A program made the position numbers and the translations under genes. This document shows, piece after piece, positions 10,401 to 25,400 of a stretch of DNA of 64,000 nucleotides. Source of the DNA: Gnetum montanum (taxonomy: Eukaryota; Streptophyta; Gnetopsida; Gnetales; Gnetaceae); the NCBI GenBank assembly GCA_015680685.1, contig MNCI01035648.1, forward strand, positions 65,588-129,587, in the 5' to 3' direction. The notes under the pieces are model-generated. The model worked only from the letters and a program-made list of their open reading frames with translations, did no database searches and had not been told where the DNA came from. Each line of letters opens with the position of its first letter. Position 1 is the first letter of the stretch.

Positions 10401-13400
10401 AAGCTAAACGGGAGAGATTAAAGGAATCACACCAGCTTACTGTTTGCTTGATTTTACATACGTGCAATTTGTTGATTACACTTATGTCATCCTAGAAGCA
10501 GAAGAAATATACATCCACAAGGTTAAAGAGGTATTGGATAATTTTTGCCAAGTTCTAGGATTAAAAATTAATTTTTATAAAAGCATTTTGTTTCCTTTTC
10601 ATCTTTCAGAATAAGAAGGCAAAATATTTCAAATGTCCTAAAGTGTGTTTGGGTTAGTCTTCCAAGCAAATACTTGGGTGTGCTTTTATTTCTAAAAAGA
10701 AATATGTTAGAATTGTAGACTAGGGTTCTAAAGAGGATGGCTGAGAGATTAGCTAATTGGCAAGGAAAGCTTCTTACCAAGGTTGGAAGATTAGAATCAA
10801 TTCACAGTTGTCTTCAATGAATCTGTACAACTATACTTAATGTCATGTGTTTGGACCCCGTAGAAAGTAGTAAATAGACTAGAAAATTTAGAATATTATT
10901 TTCTTTGGTAGGGCTTAGAACAAACAAAGACTCATCTATCGGATTGGGACACAGTTTGTCATTCTTGGGAATGTCCCAGCCTTGGACTTAAAATACTTAC
11001 ATTATTTGAACCAGATTTTATACGACCACATATTATTGTAGTTTTTGCAATATCTACAGAACTTTAAAAAAAGCCTGTGCATAAATGAAAAATTACTACA
11101 TGAAATCTTAAAATGGTAAAGTTTAGCTGTGGGAAAACAAACATGCATACAAAGTTATTCATTAGAAGAAAATGTGTCTACTCCCTAAAATTCATGTCTT
11201 TTTTGAATTTCAAAAAAATAGGAGAAAATTTAAATAATTGATAATTTTTAGAAGCAATGATGGATAATAGTTAATACATGTTGTTTCTATAAAAATATTT
11301 GTGAAGATGGCAATCATATCATTTTGCACTGCTTTGTTCATATTTGAAACAAAGTTTTTGAAGCTATAAATCAGCCTTTTATTATGTCAAAATCTTCACA
11401 AGATCTTGCATCAACTTGAACTAAATCCATGGAACTCAGCAGTTTAATAAAATTTGGAGTGCTTTGCTAACACGTGATCTGTCAACTCTGGAAGGAAAGA
11501 AATTGAAGAAACTTTTAAGAGAGAAATCAATCTAGATCAAGGAGGGTGGTGAGTATGAAAAAAATGGAAAGACAATGTGATATGTAAAAGGGGACTTGGC
11601 TGCTAAGCCTTATACAATTATACTTTTTATTTCTGAAGATTCGATTAGAATGATGCCTTAAGATGATTATTTTATTTTTAAACTTTTCATTAGAAACTTG
11701 TTCCTATCATCTTGGCTGATTGTCAATATCCTGTACTTCAAATCTTATTTTATTACTAACATCTCTTTTTACTTGTTCCAAAAAAAAAACTAAAAACTAA
11801 AAACATTCAGTTTTACAAGGTTGGATCAGAAATATGATCTTCATCCTCTATACTTGTGATAGGCAAAGTCTACATACATAATCCTCTTGTACTTCATTCT
11901 CCTTTCCAATTTCAACTCTAAGATTATAAGACTTCTCTTACTTTGCTTATCAATGTTCCTACACACATAGAAATCATTGCATGTAGATATGATATGCTAC
12001 TTTTCCATCAAGATTGCCATCTCCAATACACTTACAGTAACAATGAAACTTCTTTTGGTTTCTCCATCCACTGCTCAACAACTTTATCTTGCACAATTTT
12101 GTGAGCCTGTTAAGGATATGCTATTATATCTAAATCCTGAATGCCGAACTTTTGCAACAACTTTTCTTTTTATTACTAACTTTCTAGATAAGTATTCATA
12201 ATTAACTCCACTAAGAACTTGTTAGTACGTTTAGTACGCTAATACTAAGTAAAAAATTGGAAAATTGCATCAACTTCCCAAAATAGTATGTTAGCCCCCT
12301 TTTCTACCTTCTTCCATGGTTATTTCACCAACCTTAGACCCCAAATTGCTCACATCTATAGAATTGTTGGTTGTAAACTAGTTTGGAATAAATAGTTTCA
12401 AATCTCCCAGGATCAAATATTTTCTTTCTTCCAACTACTTTTTATTAAATAAAAAAGCCTTCCAACCATTTGTAATACTTTGCGATGCTTTGCAATGTGC
12501 ATTAGTTTTCAAAGCATTCTAATCATACATATATGGTTATTTCAAAGCATTCTTTATTCCACATACTGAAATTTTTCTTTTTTCAACATTTGCCCTCATA
12601 CTTAACTGCTCATAAAAATTTGCAGTGTGCATTGGTTTCATTTGTATCTTTGAGAACATTCTAATCATACATATCTGCTTGTGATAATCTCTCTTCTTTA
12701 TTCCACATACCGAAATTTTTCTTTTTTCAAACATTTGCCCTCATACTTGACTACTCATAAAAATTTGTTTAATTAGCAGTTATTTCTACAGTTTTATTAT
12801 AGGGTTTGTTTTCAAGCCTCCGGTTGATGACCCTATGATAGTATTTGTTGTAAGAGCAAAGTTTTCAACTAGAAGGCTAATGCACTAAGGAAAATAGAAC
12901 AACTTCCATAAGAAATAACCTTTTAAAGATTTTAGATAATTCCCAAGTTTAAAATGAAAGAATAAGTATCCTCCAAACCTAAATAGTAAAGGATTGTGAA
13001 GAAGTTGAATGCAGAATAATAAAAAATTTGGCAGAAGTATGGATAGAACCTATGCAATGTGATCGTCTCATTGTAACTTGCAAAGTTGATTTGTTTGATT
13101 AAATCCAGGTCGTTTTCCTTTGCTATCAACAAAAGGATTTTTTCGAAGGCTGAAATATCTTATCTCTATTTGAAGTCAGTAGGAATGACAGATGCAGCAG
13201 ATGCTATTTCTTAAGAAATTTCTTTTCAAGAGTAATGATCCCAACTTTCAGGACTAATTAGATGAGTACAAATGGGATCACACCATTTCCAAGTTGAAAT
13301 TCAAAAATCAAACATTGAACAGCATGAAGATGGAGTATGCTCATTGTGTTTACTGCAAACAGTAGAAGATAATCAACATGTATTATTAAAATGTTGTAGA

Positions 13401-16400
13401 GCATAGTTCTTCAGAAGAAAATGACAAACCTCTAGTCAGTCTTTGTATGAGCTATTCAAGCTACCAGTGTTAGTTACATGAATATTGGGCACATTTACAA
13501 TCCTTGAGATTTATGACTACAGATGTATTTTGTACAAGTTAATTTTTCTGACAAAACCTTTGGATCTATACAAAGGTAATAAAATTTCAGTTTCAGTACT
13601 AATATTGAAAGGGAGTGATACAAGACCCATGAGGTAGAGAATGACGAGTGGCATAGAAAATATTCCTATCCCATGATCAACATGAGGGTATGGAATCAAA
13701 ACTAAAATGATACTAATGAAACTAAAACCTAAAAAGATCTATTAGATCGACAATACATTCATCTCATGGAAAATAAAAAAAGATTCAACAAAGTGGGTAA
13801 GCACCATTGGATGCAACAAAAATAGATCATACAAACATTTTGCTACAACCATATACTTTTGTCTAATATGTTCATCAAATGACAATTTAAAAAAAAAAAC
13901 ATGCTCCTCACTTCAAAAGCTCTTGACCAACATAACCTACATGTCCACTCTTCTCTAAGGAGGTGAATCCATCTACCACTTTCTATCCTAAGTTGATGTG
14001 AACTCAAACAAAGCTTGTTAATGAAGGTGCAAGATCTTATTGAAATTTTAGTTGGAAGATAAAAAACTTCTTACTCTAGTTTATTGCTTCAAATATGCCC
14101 CAAATAAAAAATTTTCTTCACTTCCACATTTGAACATAACTTTCCCAGCACTTACCTGTCAACTAACTTGTGTATATGCTTAGGTTTACTTTACACTACA
14201 TCCAATGAGATATACCATGTCTTTAGCCACTGCATTCCTTGGAAATACCAACTTTTTTCTTTTGCATCTTCAATAACTGCTTTGGAAAATTGGATTTGCT
14301 CCATTTTTACCAAATTTTAAATATATGTAATGAATTGACGCAGAGCTTCAGCTTCCAACAAGAGTAAGTCAGAAGTAATGTAAAGTAAGGTGTTTGTGCC
14401 TTCACCTTCAATTCTAAAAACATTTTTTATGCCTTTCCAATAACCTGCTAATTTTTTTCACTAAAGTCTGCCCCACCCATACAACACTGTAGGATAAATG
14501 ACAGCCTGAAAAACTTTTCTTGTAACCTTGCAAGCCCATAATCCTATTGATTTACATGTATTTTTACTTGCATATAGAACCTTAATTCCCCCTGTGATTC
14601 TCTCCTTGATTTATAATTCTCGTAACTTCATGACCAACTATGTAAGGACAAGTGACATAATAGTAACAAGCACTGGAAAGAAAAGATGATGGGCTGATCA
14701 TGTGGTTGTCCCATGTATGCTATTCTTGATTGTTCTCTCTCTCTCAGCCATGCAACTTAAAATTTGACAACTTGAAAGCAGATAACAAGTTCAGCTTTTA
14801 AAATTTGACAACGAAGGATAGGTACTTTCTCCAGGCTTCTATCTAAATCCTTACATACACCTCTATCAAACGTTTCAGCTACAACAAAGTGGCTGCGTTA
14901 GAACTAAATTTACCTTTGGTTTTTGATGTGTTTGTTTCAAAAACTAAATTTACCAGTACTATTTCTTGCAGCCCTTAATAAGAATTTGCAAATAGCACCC
15001 CCATCATCTGCAAAAATCAGGTAATGTAAAAGTACTAGACCTACTTTAATATCATAACGGTCAGGCACATGTTGGATCAAACTTTCTAGCTCATCAATAT
15101 AAATTCCAAACAATGTGGATGGGAAAAGACAACCTTGTTCCACTCCTACATCATTATTTATGTATACACATTGAGGAATTTGGGACAGACATTAAGATCA
15201 ATAATTCTCCTCTACAATTTTTCTCTGATAACTAAATTTTGCTTTTATGAAATCAACAAAGCATTCTCCACCAGATCCTCACTTGTCCAATATTAAACCT
15301 AGGAGTAATCAAATGATTCCTATATTATTATGTATATATCCGTATACATGACAATAACAAGATGGTTCAAATTTATTTTAGAACATTCTGCATATTACTA
15401 TCAAATCAAAGGAGGAAAGGAAAATATGTGGGGCACAAATGATGTAAAACAGTAGATCAGGGACACGAGCTCTCTAAGTGTCGTATCCTAGCAATAGAAT
15501 CAGTAACCAATTTTAAACAGCGCTTAGCCCCATGCAGAATGTTGTTTCAATGCCACTAAAATAAACTCTTAAAGTCTCTGGAAGCCTTCCTCTACACAGC
15601 TTGATACATATGTTGTTGGGAAGAAATATTTGACCAAGACCTATAACTAATCATTTTTATATCCAATGCTGAGGTGGTTAATGTGGTAATTACTTAAGTC
15701 CATGAACACAATGTCACCAGTTTGTGCTTGCCAGTGCTCATGGTTAGAGTTTACAGTTAGAAATACTCCCTAGGTCACTTTTCCAGCAGCTGTCATTGAT
15801 GGACATCACTGCAGTGATATACATAACAGCAATATACAATAACCACAACATTCAAATAGCTCCCTAGACTATGATAACCCAAACCTGCAGTAACAGCGAA
15901 TGAAACTAAAATATTAACTCATATATGGAACCCATATGACTGTACCCTGTTTTCAAGATTAAACTGAATAAGTTAAGGAGGGGAAACCAAAGTTATATCA
16001 AACGTGAAAAGTACTGATTTTCAGAAATTATCAAATTCAGCTGACCTTAGGAGCAAGAAGCAGCATGGATTTAAGAGTAAGCTCACGTAAGAATGGTGAG
16101 TTGTCTGTAAATCCTGTAGCAACATGTTGGTAGACCTGAAAATCAAAAAAGTCTGATTCAAGAAACAGAAATTCGCTATAAACACACTACGCCACAACCC
16201 ATTAACTGTCTAAATTCCCTCATTGTGCAATTAATTACTTGTTCATCAACAACTTGTGCTGACATGGAAGCTCCAAACTGATCGATATGTTGCAGCAATC
16301 CTACACGTATTGCACGATCTGTTGATGCAAAAAGCTTAACAATTGTTGGCAAGACCTGCCAATTGCATTAAACACACAAAATGATGCTCAATTTTAAAGC

Positions 16401-19400
16401 AATTGTACACATTACATGAAATTTCATAGCTACAAGAAAACACAATCTACAATCTTCCCTGATAGTCTTATATAATCTATCTGCAATGACACATAGTTTA
16501 AAATTTGGAATTAAATAAATGAATACAAATGTTGAAATTTATCATAGAAGAAAGGGTATTGGTCTATTAGTACAGAATGCAATAGGAAAAGCTAACTCTA
16601 TTCATTTCTCACAACAAGTAATACAAATAAGATAAGCAGCATTGGCAAACCTTTATATTAAATTCATCTTCTGACAGCCATGATCCCATTTTCAGCAAGG
16701 GATTCAAAGCAGGAGCAGCTGCAGAACCAAATTCCAAGGCAGATGCCAGCACAGGAAGTAACTATACACAAAGGTCAAAAGACATTAAATTCCGCCACTA
16801 CGAATCCAAAAAATAACAAGTGAATAGATGTTAAATTTCCGTTAGTATCAAACCTTTTTCAAGACAATCATGCGTGGCAGCTGCTCAACTAAATTTGAAA
16901 GTTTGCGAAAAAATGAATCTTTCTCTACACTGTCTTTTAAATTAAGGACATCCATAAACTGAATTGTCTCCACCAACTTATTGTGAAAATACTCTGAAAG
17001 TTAATGAGTAAGGTTTCATAAAATCATTTTGTATAAATACAGTGCTAGATATTAAATTTTTCACTTATCAGAAGTAATTGGCCAACAATAATGAATTCCT
17101 CAATATGATATGTATTTAACAAAACAACATAACCTATTATCCAAAAGTTCCTTGGTTTATTAAAAAATGACAGCAGTGTCAGAAAAAGAACTTGTTTTTG
17201 TTTCTGATAAAATTCAGGAGTATATTAGAAAACAGTGAGATTATACACATCACCTCTGCAATTTAAACCAGGAGCCAGGGGATCTGACACTCCTCCCCCC
17301 AAAACCCAAAAAAACCCCAACAGCACCCACAGGAAAGAGCAGCCCCTTCGCCATGGAGAACACCACCAGGAACCAACAACGATGAATCCAAATCAGAACA
17401 TCAAACAAACAAAACCAATTAACCAAAACCAAAAAACCCACCACCCCCCAACCCCACCACCACCTATAACTGGTTGGGTAGCCGGATGTAGGCACAAAAA
17501 GCCCACTCCTAGGCATGTATGGCATCCAGCACATACCTATGTTTTTCCAAATCAACGAACGCAGCAGCCCCCTGGAATGACTTGAACGCCTCCACCTTTC
17601 TGGCCCATTCCTCAAGCATCGCTTTCCCATTTGGGTGGAGATTGAACCTTTAAGTCTTATATGTCTTCTAAGCGCATGCCATGTAGCATTGCGCCCAATG
17701 TCCAGCACCTCGTAAGGGCAGCATCCCTATCTCAACCACCTACATGCACATTGTTCATGGGTGTGATCCAACTATCGTTGGATCTAAACAGCCTCCTCTT
17801 CCTCCCTAGTATGCCTCTCCTACTCCTCCTCATGCAATTCCCAAAGCCATGCCTCCTGCTGGAGCTGCTCCCTCACCGTCTCCCAAAGTTCAGCCTCTAG
17901 CGCATCTCTAGCTGCAACTTCAGCCAGAGCATGCCACCACCATTCTTCCCGAACCACCTCCTCCAGCTCCCCTCAACCACCAAAGTTTGCAACAAGAAGG
18001 AGAGGCCTGCTCCCCTCCCTCACAAGTGCCCTCCAACCGAGCCTCTTCAAGCTCGATTGACACGGCCATCCCTCGCTCAATCCTCAGTCCACCATCCCCT
18101 GGAAGCTCAGCTTCTTCCTCCTCCTCCGCCACCACCCAAATGAATACCCTGCACCGCAATTGGTGCGACAAACACAAATCTCAAAAAATCCAACAATTTT
18201 GAACCTTCCACGATGTCCATCGAATTACTGCCTCTTTTTGTCAACCATCAAATTCAAACTTGATGAGCTATACTTGATGAGCTATCATGGAGATGTGCCC
18301 AGCAGGTCCCACTAAATCATTTTTCGGGCATGCTTGCAAATTTTCTTCCAGATATGTGAATCATCAGCCACCACCTCCTATCTATGATACTTTCCATCAA
18401 TTATGCTGACCCATTGTGCCAAATGATGATACAGCCTCATACTTTGATTCACAAACTTATAGTATCCCATATCAATAAGGTCCTAACCCCCCACACCCCT
18501 TGGCTATGCCACCACATCCCATACCAAATGTAGTCATTTCCCACCCTTGCCTCTAGACCATGTAAAATTCCAAAAAATCTAGTCAATGCGCTCAATGATA
18601 CCTGATGGAGGCGAGGCCACTGCAACTGCATATCTAGCCATAGCCGACAACACCATCATTGCAAGTAATGCCCTACCACCCTAGTGAGAAAGCAACTCGT
18701 CCAATGATGAATATGTTTTTGAATCCATTGGATAAGTCCCTCCCAAACCTTCTTCTGATGCCAACTGTACAAAGGAAGACCCAAGTAAAAGTCACTTTGT
18801 GCCCTTGGGAGAATCCGTAATTGCTGGATAATCAATCCCTTGACTTGGGCTTCTGTGTGTTGCATATGAATCGTTGACTTAGCCCTATTAATTTCCAGCC
18901 CAATCTCTCCCACCATCTACTGCAGCGCCCAATTAATCACCAAAGCTTGCAGCACAACCACCTGAGAGAATAACATGGTATCATCAGCATAGTGTTCGGC
19001 CAAACATCTTACACCCACAATTTCCAGCCCCCTCACCCCCTTAGTTTCACAATATGTCTACATAGTGTCCATGACCAGGATAAACAAAAAGGGGGACAGT
19101 GGGTCTCCCTGCCTTAATCCCCTTAATTTCCCTTCCAAATCACACCCCCATAATTTCCCCTCCACATCGAGGGAGAAAGCCCCTGAGGCCTAAATCTAAA
19201 TGCCGAGCTTGGAAAAATTGGGATGGAACCCTTATCTCAGCATAATCTCCTGCAATGCCTCCCAGGCAACAGTATCATAGGCCTTCAAAATATCCAGCTT
19301 GAGGCACATTCCTGGGTATTTAGCAAGTCTTAACGAGTGCATCACTTCCTGCATTAGCAGAATCTGCGCCTGGATGTGTTGACCCTGAACGAAACCGGCT

Positions 19401-22400
19401 TGGTTAGAACCCACCAATCTTGACATAAGCAGGCACAGCCGCCCCACCAACATTTTTGTAAAAAGACATAATAGGGAGTTGCAAACCCCAATCGGTCTAA
19501 ACTTTGATGGATCGGTTGGGCAATCAAACTTCGGTATCATTACAATTCGTGAACAATCAATTTCCCTGCACACATGTTTCCATCTCAGCATCTCGTTAAA
19601 CGCATCCCTATTGTTCTCTGATCCAAATTCATGTTCCAGGAACCAAGAATTTACAAAATCTATACAGTACCAAGAATCTAAATAAAAATTGTGCAATAGA
19701 AAAATCTAAAGGTATTAGAAATATCTCTTGCTCATGTGGACAACGTTACATTCATGGAACTGGTAGAAGCTTTTCAGTTAGACAAAGATAAAACTACAAA
19801 TGCTTATTTAAATTATAAGTTCTGATTCACAAATTTTTAAGTATAAAATCAATTTTGTAGTGTCTGAGAAGAATTTTCCGGCATGCCAGTTTGAGTCACC
19901 CTTGACGCGTTCTTACAGTTTGACTGTTTCAGGTTCTAACAGTAATTCCCCCAGCCCACCCCACCCCAAATGAAGTTTGTAGTTACAAGATTTAACTTAC
20001 GCATGCAACTTTTGTAATTACTCTTGCTTTGTAGCGTAACCTTCTACAAAGAAGTCACAATCCTTCAGGCGATGTAAAATCCCACCAAGGGATGAAATGT
20101 AATTCATATTCAGCATTCACTCATTTTATCATTTAATTGATTCAATCAGGCATTCAAGAAAGAATTGGTTTTTAACCTTCTCCATTACATCTGCCATGGA
20201 AAAAATGATAAGTGAGATAGAGAGATAGAGAGATAGAAAGTGGCCATTAACATAGCAGAAATAGGTCTTCAACAGAATCATTGTCATGTGAAGGTAAAGG
20301 GTCGACGACGCATGAACTGTGTTTAAATGTAGCTTTCCCCATCAATTATCATAGGTACCAAACGTAGCAGCCAGCATGGCAATTAAAAGGAAGAATGGCA
20401 TTAACGTTAAAATTGACAGTATTTAAAAAGTTGACACAAGGAAAGATTCATGTTTGGAAGCATGCTGACACAACAGAGCATAATCCGCATAAGACTATGT
20501 TGATACTACTGTGCCTCTACAGATGCCATTCATCCTATACTCATCATTGCCTGGAACTGGCTCTACGCCATCACCTACAATTCTTGTTTCCGTCTCCTCC
20601 ATGGCATTCCCTCGTCTTCTACATCAATGATTTCTAGCTGCAGCAGCCCAATAAAATCAAGTGTGATTCAGTTTACAGAGTATTTCCTGCCTATTCCAAA
20701 TTTGGTTTCATCGACATCCAAAAACTAGGCAGTGGACTAAACACCGCATGCCTGTTTTCAATAATTGCTCACTGTCACCAAAGCCACCGTATTACGGAGT
20801 AGTCCCAAACCTTAAAGTCCCAAACGAAAGCAAAACAGAATAAAGCCACCTTTACTTGTTAAGAACTAGCCGTCCTCGGTTGTGGAGAACTTTGAGTAGG
20901 TTGCCAGGACATCTGTGCATAGATGTTACGTGTACAAATTCTGCAACTGCCAAATCATTAATGCCGATAACTTTGGTAACCAAATTGTGTAAATGTAAAT
21001 ATCAATAAAACCACATAATTACGGAGAATATGAAGGGCCTCACCATCTCAATGAAGCATCCTTATAATGCATTATGCAAAAGATGCCTCATCTCTCACCT
21101 ACGGAAAATACCAAGCAAATGAGAAGACAGTGTGTCAAAGAAATTTCGTAATCATGAAAATAAGAAGCTGGGACATCACCATTGAGCAAAACCCAACAAT
21201 ATATTCAAGCTTGAAGATGCCTGATCTTACGATCAGAGAGTGCCGTAGGATAGTCTTAGTAACAATTATGAATTTCCTATAGGACGTGAGAGTGGAGTGC
21301 TCTACCTTGTGAAAGTTTTGGACATCCAAGAATTAACCAAACCTATGCCGGTGGAGTTTTGAATTTGAAGTAAAAGAACAGAAGTCAATTATAAAATATG
21401 TTGCCGAAGAAGGTCCTGGACTCCAAAAGAGATGCCATACAAAAGAGACATGCTTACGAAGTTTGAAACAAGGAACCCTAATATTCGGATAGCAGAAGAT
21501 GATTGAATTGGAGTTTCTCGCGTCAAAGCCAAAGAACTAAATTTCAATCCATGCAATACAAAGTACCAAGGAGAAGCATAGACTGACAGGAAGCCAAGAA
21601 ACAAAGTAGCTCGATAAGACTCAGAAAAAAGGTAGCCTTAAGAGCTATAAGGAAAACTCAAAAACATTAAATGGATGATGCACCATGCTCGCTTATCTCA
21701 GTTTCTAAAACAAAAGAATCCATTGGCAGACCTACTTCATGCACAAAAGGTCAGTTTTTTAGAACCCAGAGGTTTAATAGAATGAACAGATAAATTTCAT
21801 GCATGAAATACTCTTCCTGCTTAGTACAAGCAAGCGTGTCACTCAACCCCACCCACCTAGGTTGTTTTTGGTTAGCTCTAAAGTAAAGGAAGGCAGGGTC
21901 ACCCACAAGGAGGTGTTAGCCTAGTAGTAAGACTCTTGATTTGGGAGCTCCAAGTCATGACTTTGATTCTGGTAGGCAATGATGAGTTATAAAGTTCTAT
22001 TTGGACTATATATCTTGGGGTGTACCTATGATCCAAATATTTTGGATTCCAACACTCCCTCCTCACCACCTTTGCAAAATGCATCCTATAGAAAAGACCT
22101 TCGTATTAAGTTCAACACTCTAGAGTAACAACAAATCTGTAGCATTCAACTGTGGACCTGGCCAGCAAGATGAGATGAGTGTTGACTCAAAAAGGAAGCT
22201 AAATAACTCAGTAGTTACAAAAAATTAGTGACTACAAAAATGATCACTATCTGACAAAAAAACTGTTAAACCCAAAAGAGAGTGGAAAAGTTCAGTAGTT
22301 GCAAAATCACTTCAAGATGTGCAATAAGCTGGCTCAACTTAACTATTGCGGTCAGCCGGCCTTTCACTTACAAAAACATTTTCGTGTCGCATGCATGGGT

Positions 22401-25400
22401 TTACCGTCTGTCAGGAAAGTTTATTTTTAGTAACATTTCAGCATCAAAGTGCATTTTTGGTCCGTTTTTACCTCATCAGCAGAACTTCTCCTCCATCCTT
22501 TCCTCAGAAGCCCAGCATATGTATCCTTAGATGCCAGTTTTTTACGTTTGCCAGCAGGCTTGGCCTCATTGTGTGATTGTTGCATTTCTGCAGTTCATGA
22601 TTCACGTTGCCAGATATGGGAATACTCTCATCAAAGAAAAATAAATTTGTTTCTTTTGGTCCTTGTTGCCTTCCACAAAAATGAATGCTGGTGTTTCTCA
22701 TACTGTTGTATGAATTGAATTTGTTTGAACGAAACTGTCTAAAGGATCATGAATTTTGGGGTTTGTTCTTTCATTTCTCCAGTCTGATTCTCTGCTGCTC
22801 TAATTCTATCTTCTTCTTCTTTTCTTTATTGATAATCATTTTTTCTGACTACATTGTTGTTAGTCAAGCAAGAAAATAGCCTACAACAGTCACAGAATAC
22901 AGTAATAGTCGATGCAATACTTTGGCAGGGCACCACCACCACCACACCCCCCCACACTTTGAATTTTTCCAATCTACACTGAGGAGAAGTGTTGAAATCT
23001 TGATGATATGAAATTAATGAAGTTCATGGTTCCAAAATTTAACTCTCCCAAAAAAGTTTTGTAATTACTCTTGCTTTGTACCATGACCTTTTACAGAGGA
23101 GCTGTGATCTTTCAAGTGATATAAAATCACACCAAGGGATGAAATATAATTTATATTCAGCATTCGCTCATTCTATTAATCACTTGATTCATTCATCTTG
23201 TCTACAATAAGCATTAGTGAAAGAATTGGTTTCTAGCCTTCTTCGTCATATCTGCGTGAGTTAAGATCCTGAACCGCAACAATAATCAATTTCAAATTAG
23301 CCAGTACCCACCATATTTCAAACTAGCCGTTTACTAAAGTGCAATTTAATCTCTGTAATTCTTGAAAAATCAATTGCAACTGATGATAAATCTAGTGTAT
23401 TTCTAAATATTTTGCCAACAAAGGGGAAAAAATGAAAATGCATGTTCTGGGATGCAATTTTTTAAAGACCGGATCAAATCGTGCATTTAGAGATCCCAAC
23501 TTTCTACACACGTACCACTATTTTCTATAAGTTTTGAGGGATTGAGACGCCTTGCCGGTGATGAACTCAAAAGCCTTTGGTAATCTGGCAGCAAGGACTA
23601 AAGGGACAACAACAATAAATGTTTTAGAATGCAATTGAATAAAATTTACATGAATGAAAGGAAAGAAAAAAACAATTCAAGCAACACATCAACCACACAA
23701 TTCTTACAATAAAACATTTCACGCTTAACATACAACTAACAATATCAAAAGATGCTAAACCTTAGGAATCAAATCGGTATTCCGCAGCTCCTCAGTTCTA
23801 GACAACCTAGCTCCATTGAATAATTCATATATCAGGCAACCTGTCAAAACATGAAATTTTATGAATGAAATAGTTAATGATAAATAGCAGAATAATACTC
23901 CACATATATAATATCCCAAAAAGGACTAACAGGACTAATACAAGTAAACCTATTGAAAATAAGTAGATATGAATACATTACGGACAACCAATGAAATGAT
24001 AATTCAACTGGTTATTACCATAGCTGGGCAAAATATACGACATGTTCAGGTTGTAACAAAGGTGTACCCAAAAAAGAAAAAAAAAAGCTGCATCTAACAC
24101 ATTTCAGGAGACACCCTCTCAACCAAAGAAAAAATGATCCACTATTTTTTAATATGTCAATTTTACATGGTTTCATTATTATAAATCATTTGATTCAGTT
24201 TTAAACTATTTTGGCAACTAAAACGGTCTTCACCTGAAGGTTCAATGCACATCTGCAAATGCAGGCTTTGGGAAATGTCAATGGATGAGCAAAAACATAC
24301 ATGTATTTTGGGAATTGAGAAAACAATTTCAAGTAATGCAAATGATGAAGCTACACAACATACATGTGTTACAATTAACATCAGCAAAAATACGTTCTTT
24401 AATGTAATATTAATTTTTCAAAGTAAGATTAGAACCAATGCTATGATTAGCTCATCTGGCAATTCATATATTTGTGAATACATAATGTTGGGACCCATCA
24501 ACAATGACAGATTTCTGCAATCCGAGAGAAAAATTAGCACAATGGAAACAAAAACAACCACACATCTGAAGCTATAATGAAAGGCAAGAGATTGAAAGTA
24601 AGTCCTGAGCCCCTGCCAAATTGGGGCAAATGCTCAAACAATCAATTCCAGTACCCTTCATCTCAATTTATAGATTTCATTCCTTACAAGCTAACCCAAG
24701 GGTTCATTGAAGCTAGACACATTCTCCAATCACCTAGAAACTTCTAGAAATGTATAATCACTAATAATGTTGAAATTGCTATCTATTGCAACAAGCACCC
24801 CCTGAATGCCAACATGAGGAACAAACGTGGGAATACACACCCTTAACTCAAATTCCATCTCTAAATGGGCACTATTCAATTTTATGTCACATTTGTGATA
24901 TACATGCACAACACATCTTGGCAATGGAACCACAAGGACAATCCATCTTCCAAAAAGCAATTTGTCTTTTGAAAACAACCACACACAAAAATCCATCTTG
25001 CAAAACAATAACAAACCTGCAAAAGTAATTTGTCTTTTGAACACAACTACAAAGATCGAAAAAAAAAACAATTCATCTTGTAAAACAACAATAAAATTTG
25101 TAAGAGCAACCACCATCATCATCCTAAACTTTGTAAGAGCAACCCATTTTGCAAAAACAAAAAACCTCATAGGAACAATTCATCCTACAAAACAGCAACA
25201 AACCTACAATAAAACCTTTCTTGCAAAAATAACAATGAACCTTACAAGAACAATCTGTTCTGTAGATAAAAGCAGAAAGCCCCTAGGAGAAAACAATCCT
25301 ACTCTTGTGAAACAACAATGAACCTGCATGAGAAACTTGTCCTACTCTTGCAAAACCATGGATCTCACCGATGCAACTATAGATCCTTCTAACATCCAAT

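Larger units (their letters stand above)
9684..16045 (-). other. SCYL1 intron 12 (6.4 kb) filled with LINE debris
   Basis: This intron holds a 47-bp minisatellite, plus-strand LINE segments at 10440-11800 and 13190-13600, a minus-strand LINE relic at 13700-15210 and a 140-bp tandem duplication. The bases from 15210 to 16045 and from 9684 to 10080 show nothing recognisable. Confidence 0.75.
16994..23515 (-). other. SCYL1 intron 8 (6.5 kb)
   Basis: The longest intron. It contains an L1-type LINE (17190-19700), a dispersed repeat in two copies (19945-20200 and 23005-23262), a SINE (21909-22075) and one exon-like segment (22587-22472). Bases 20200-21900 show nothing recognisable apart from AT-rich text. 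Confidence 0.75.

Noticed and set aside
17235-18202. Proline-rich plus-strand open frames
   Set aside because: They are antisense shadows of the GC-rich C-terminal part of the minus-strand L1-type LINE.
22282-22879. Overlapping plus-strand open frames in three frames
   Set aside because: Overlap in all three frames and pyrimidine-rich text indicate chance; only the minus-strand 116-bp island has exon-like signals.
24962-25321. 119-codon open frame in intron 6
   Set aside because: Low-complexity Thr/Asn/Lys text over a degenerate minisatellite, with no domain.
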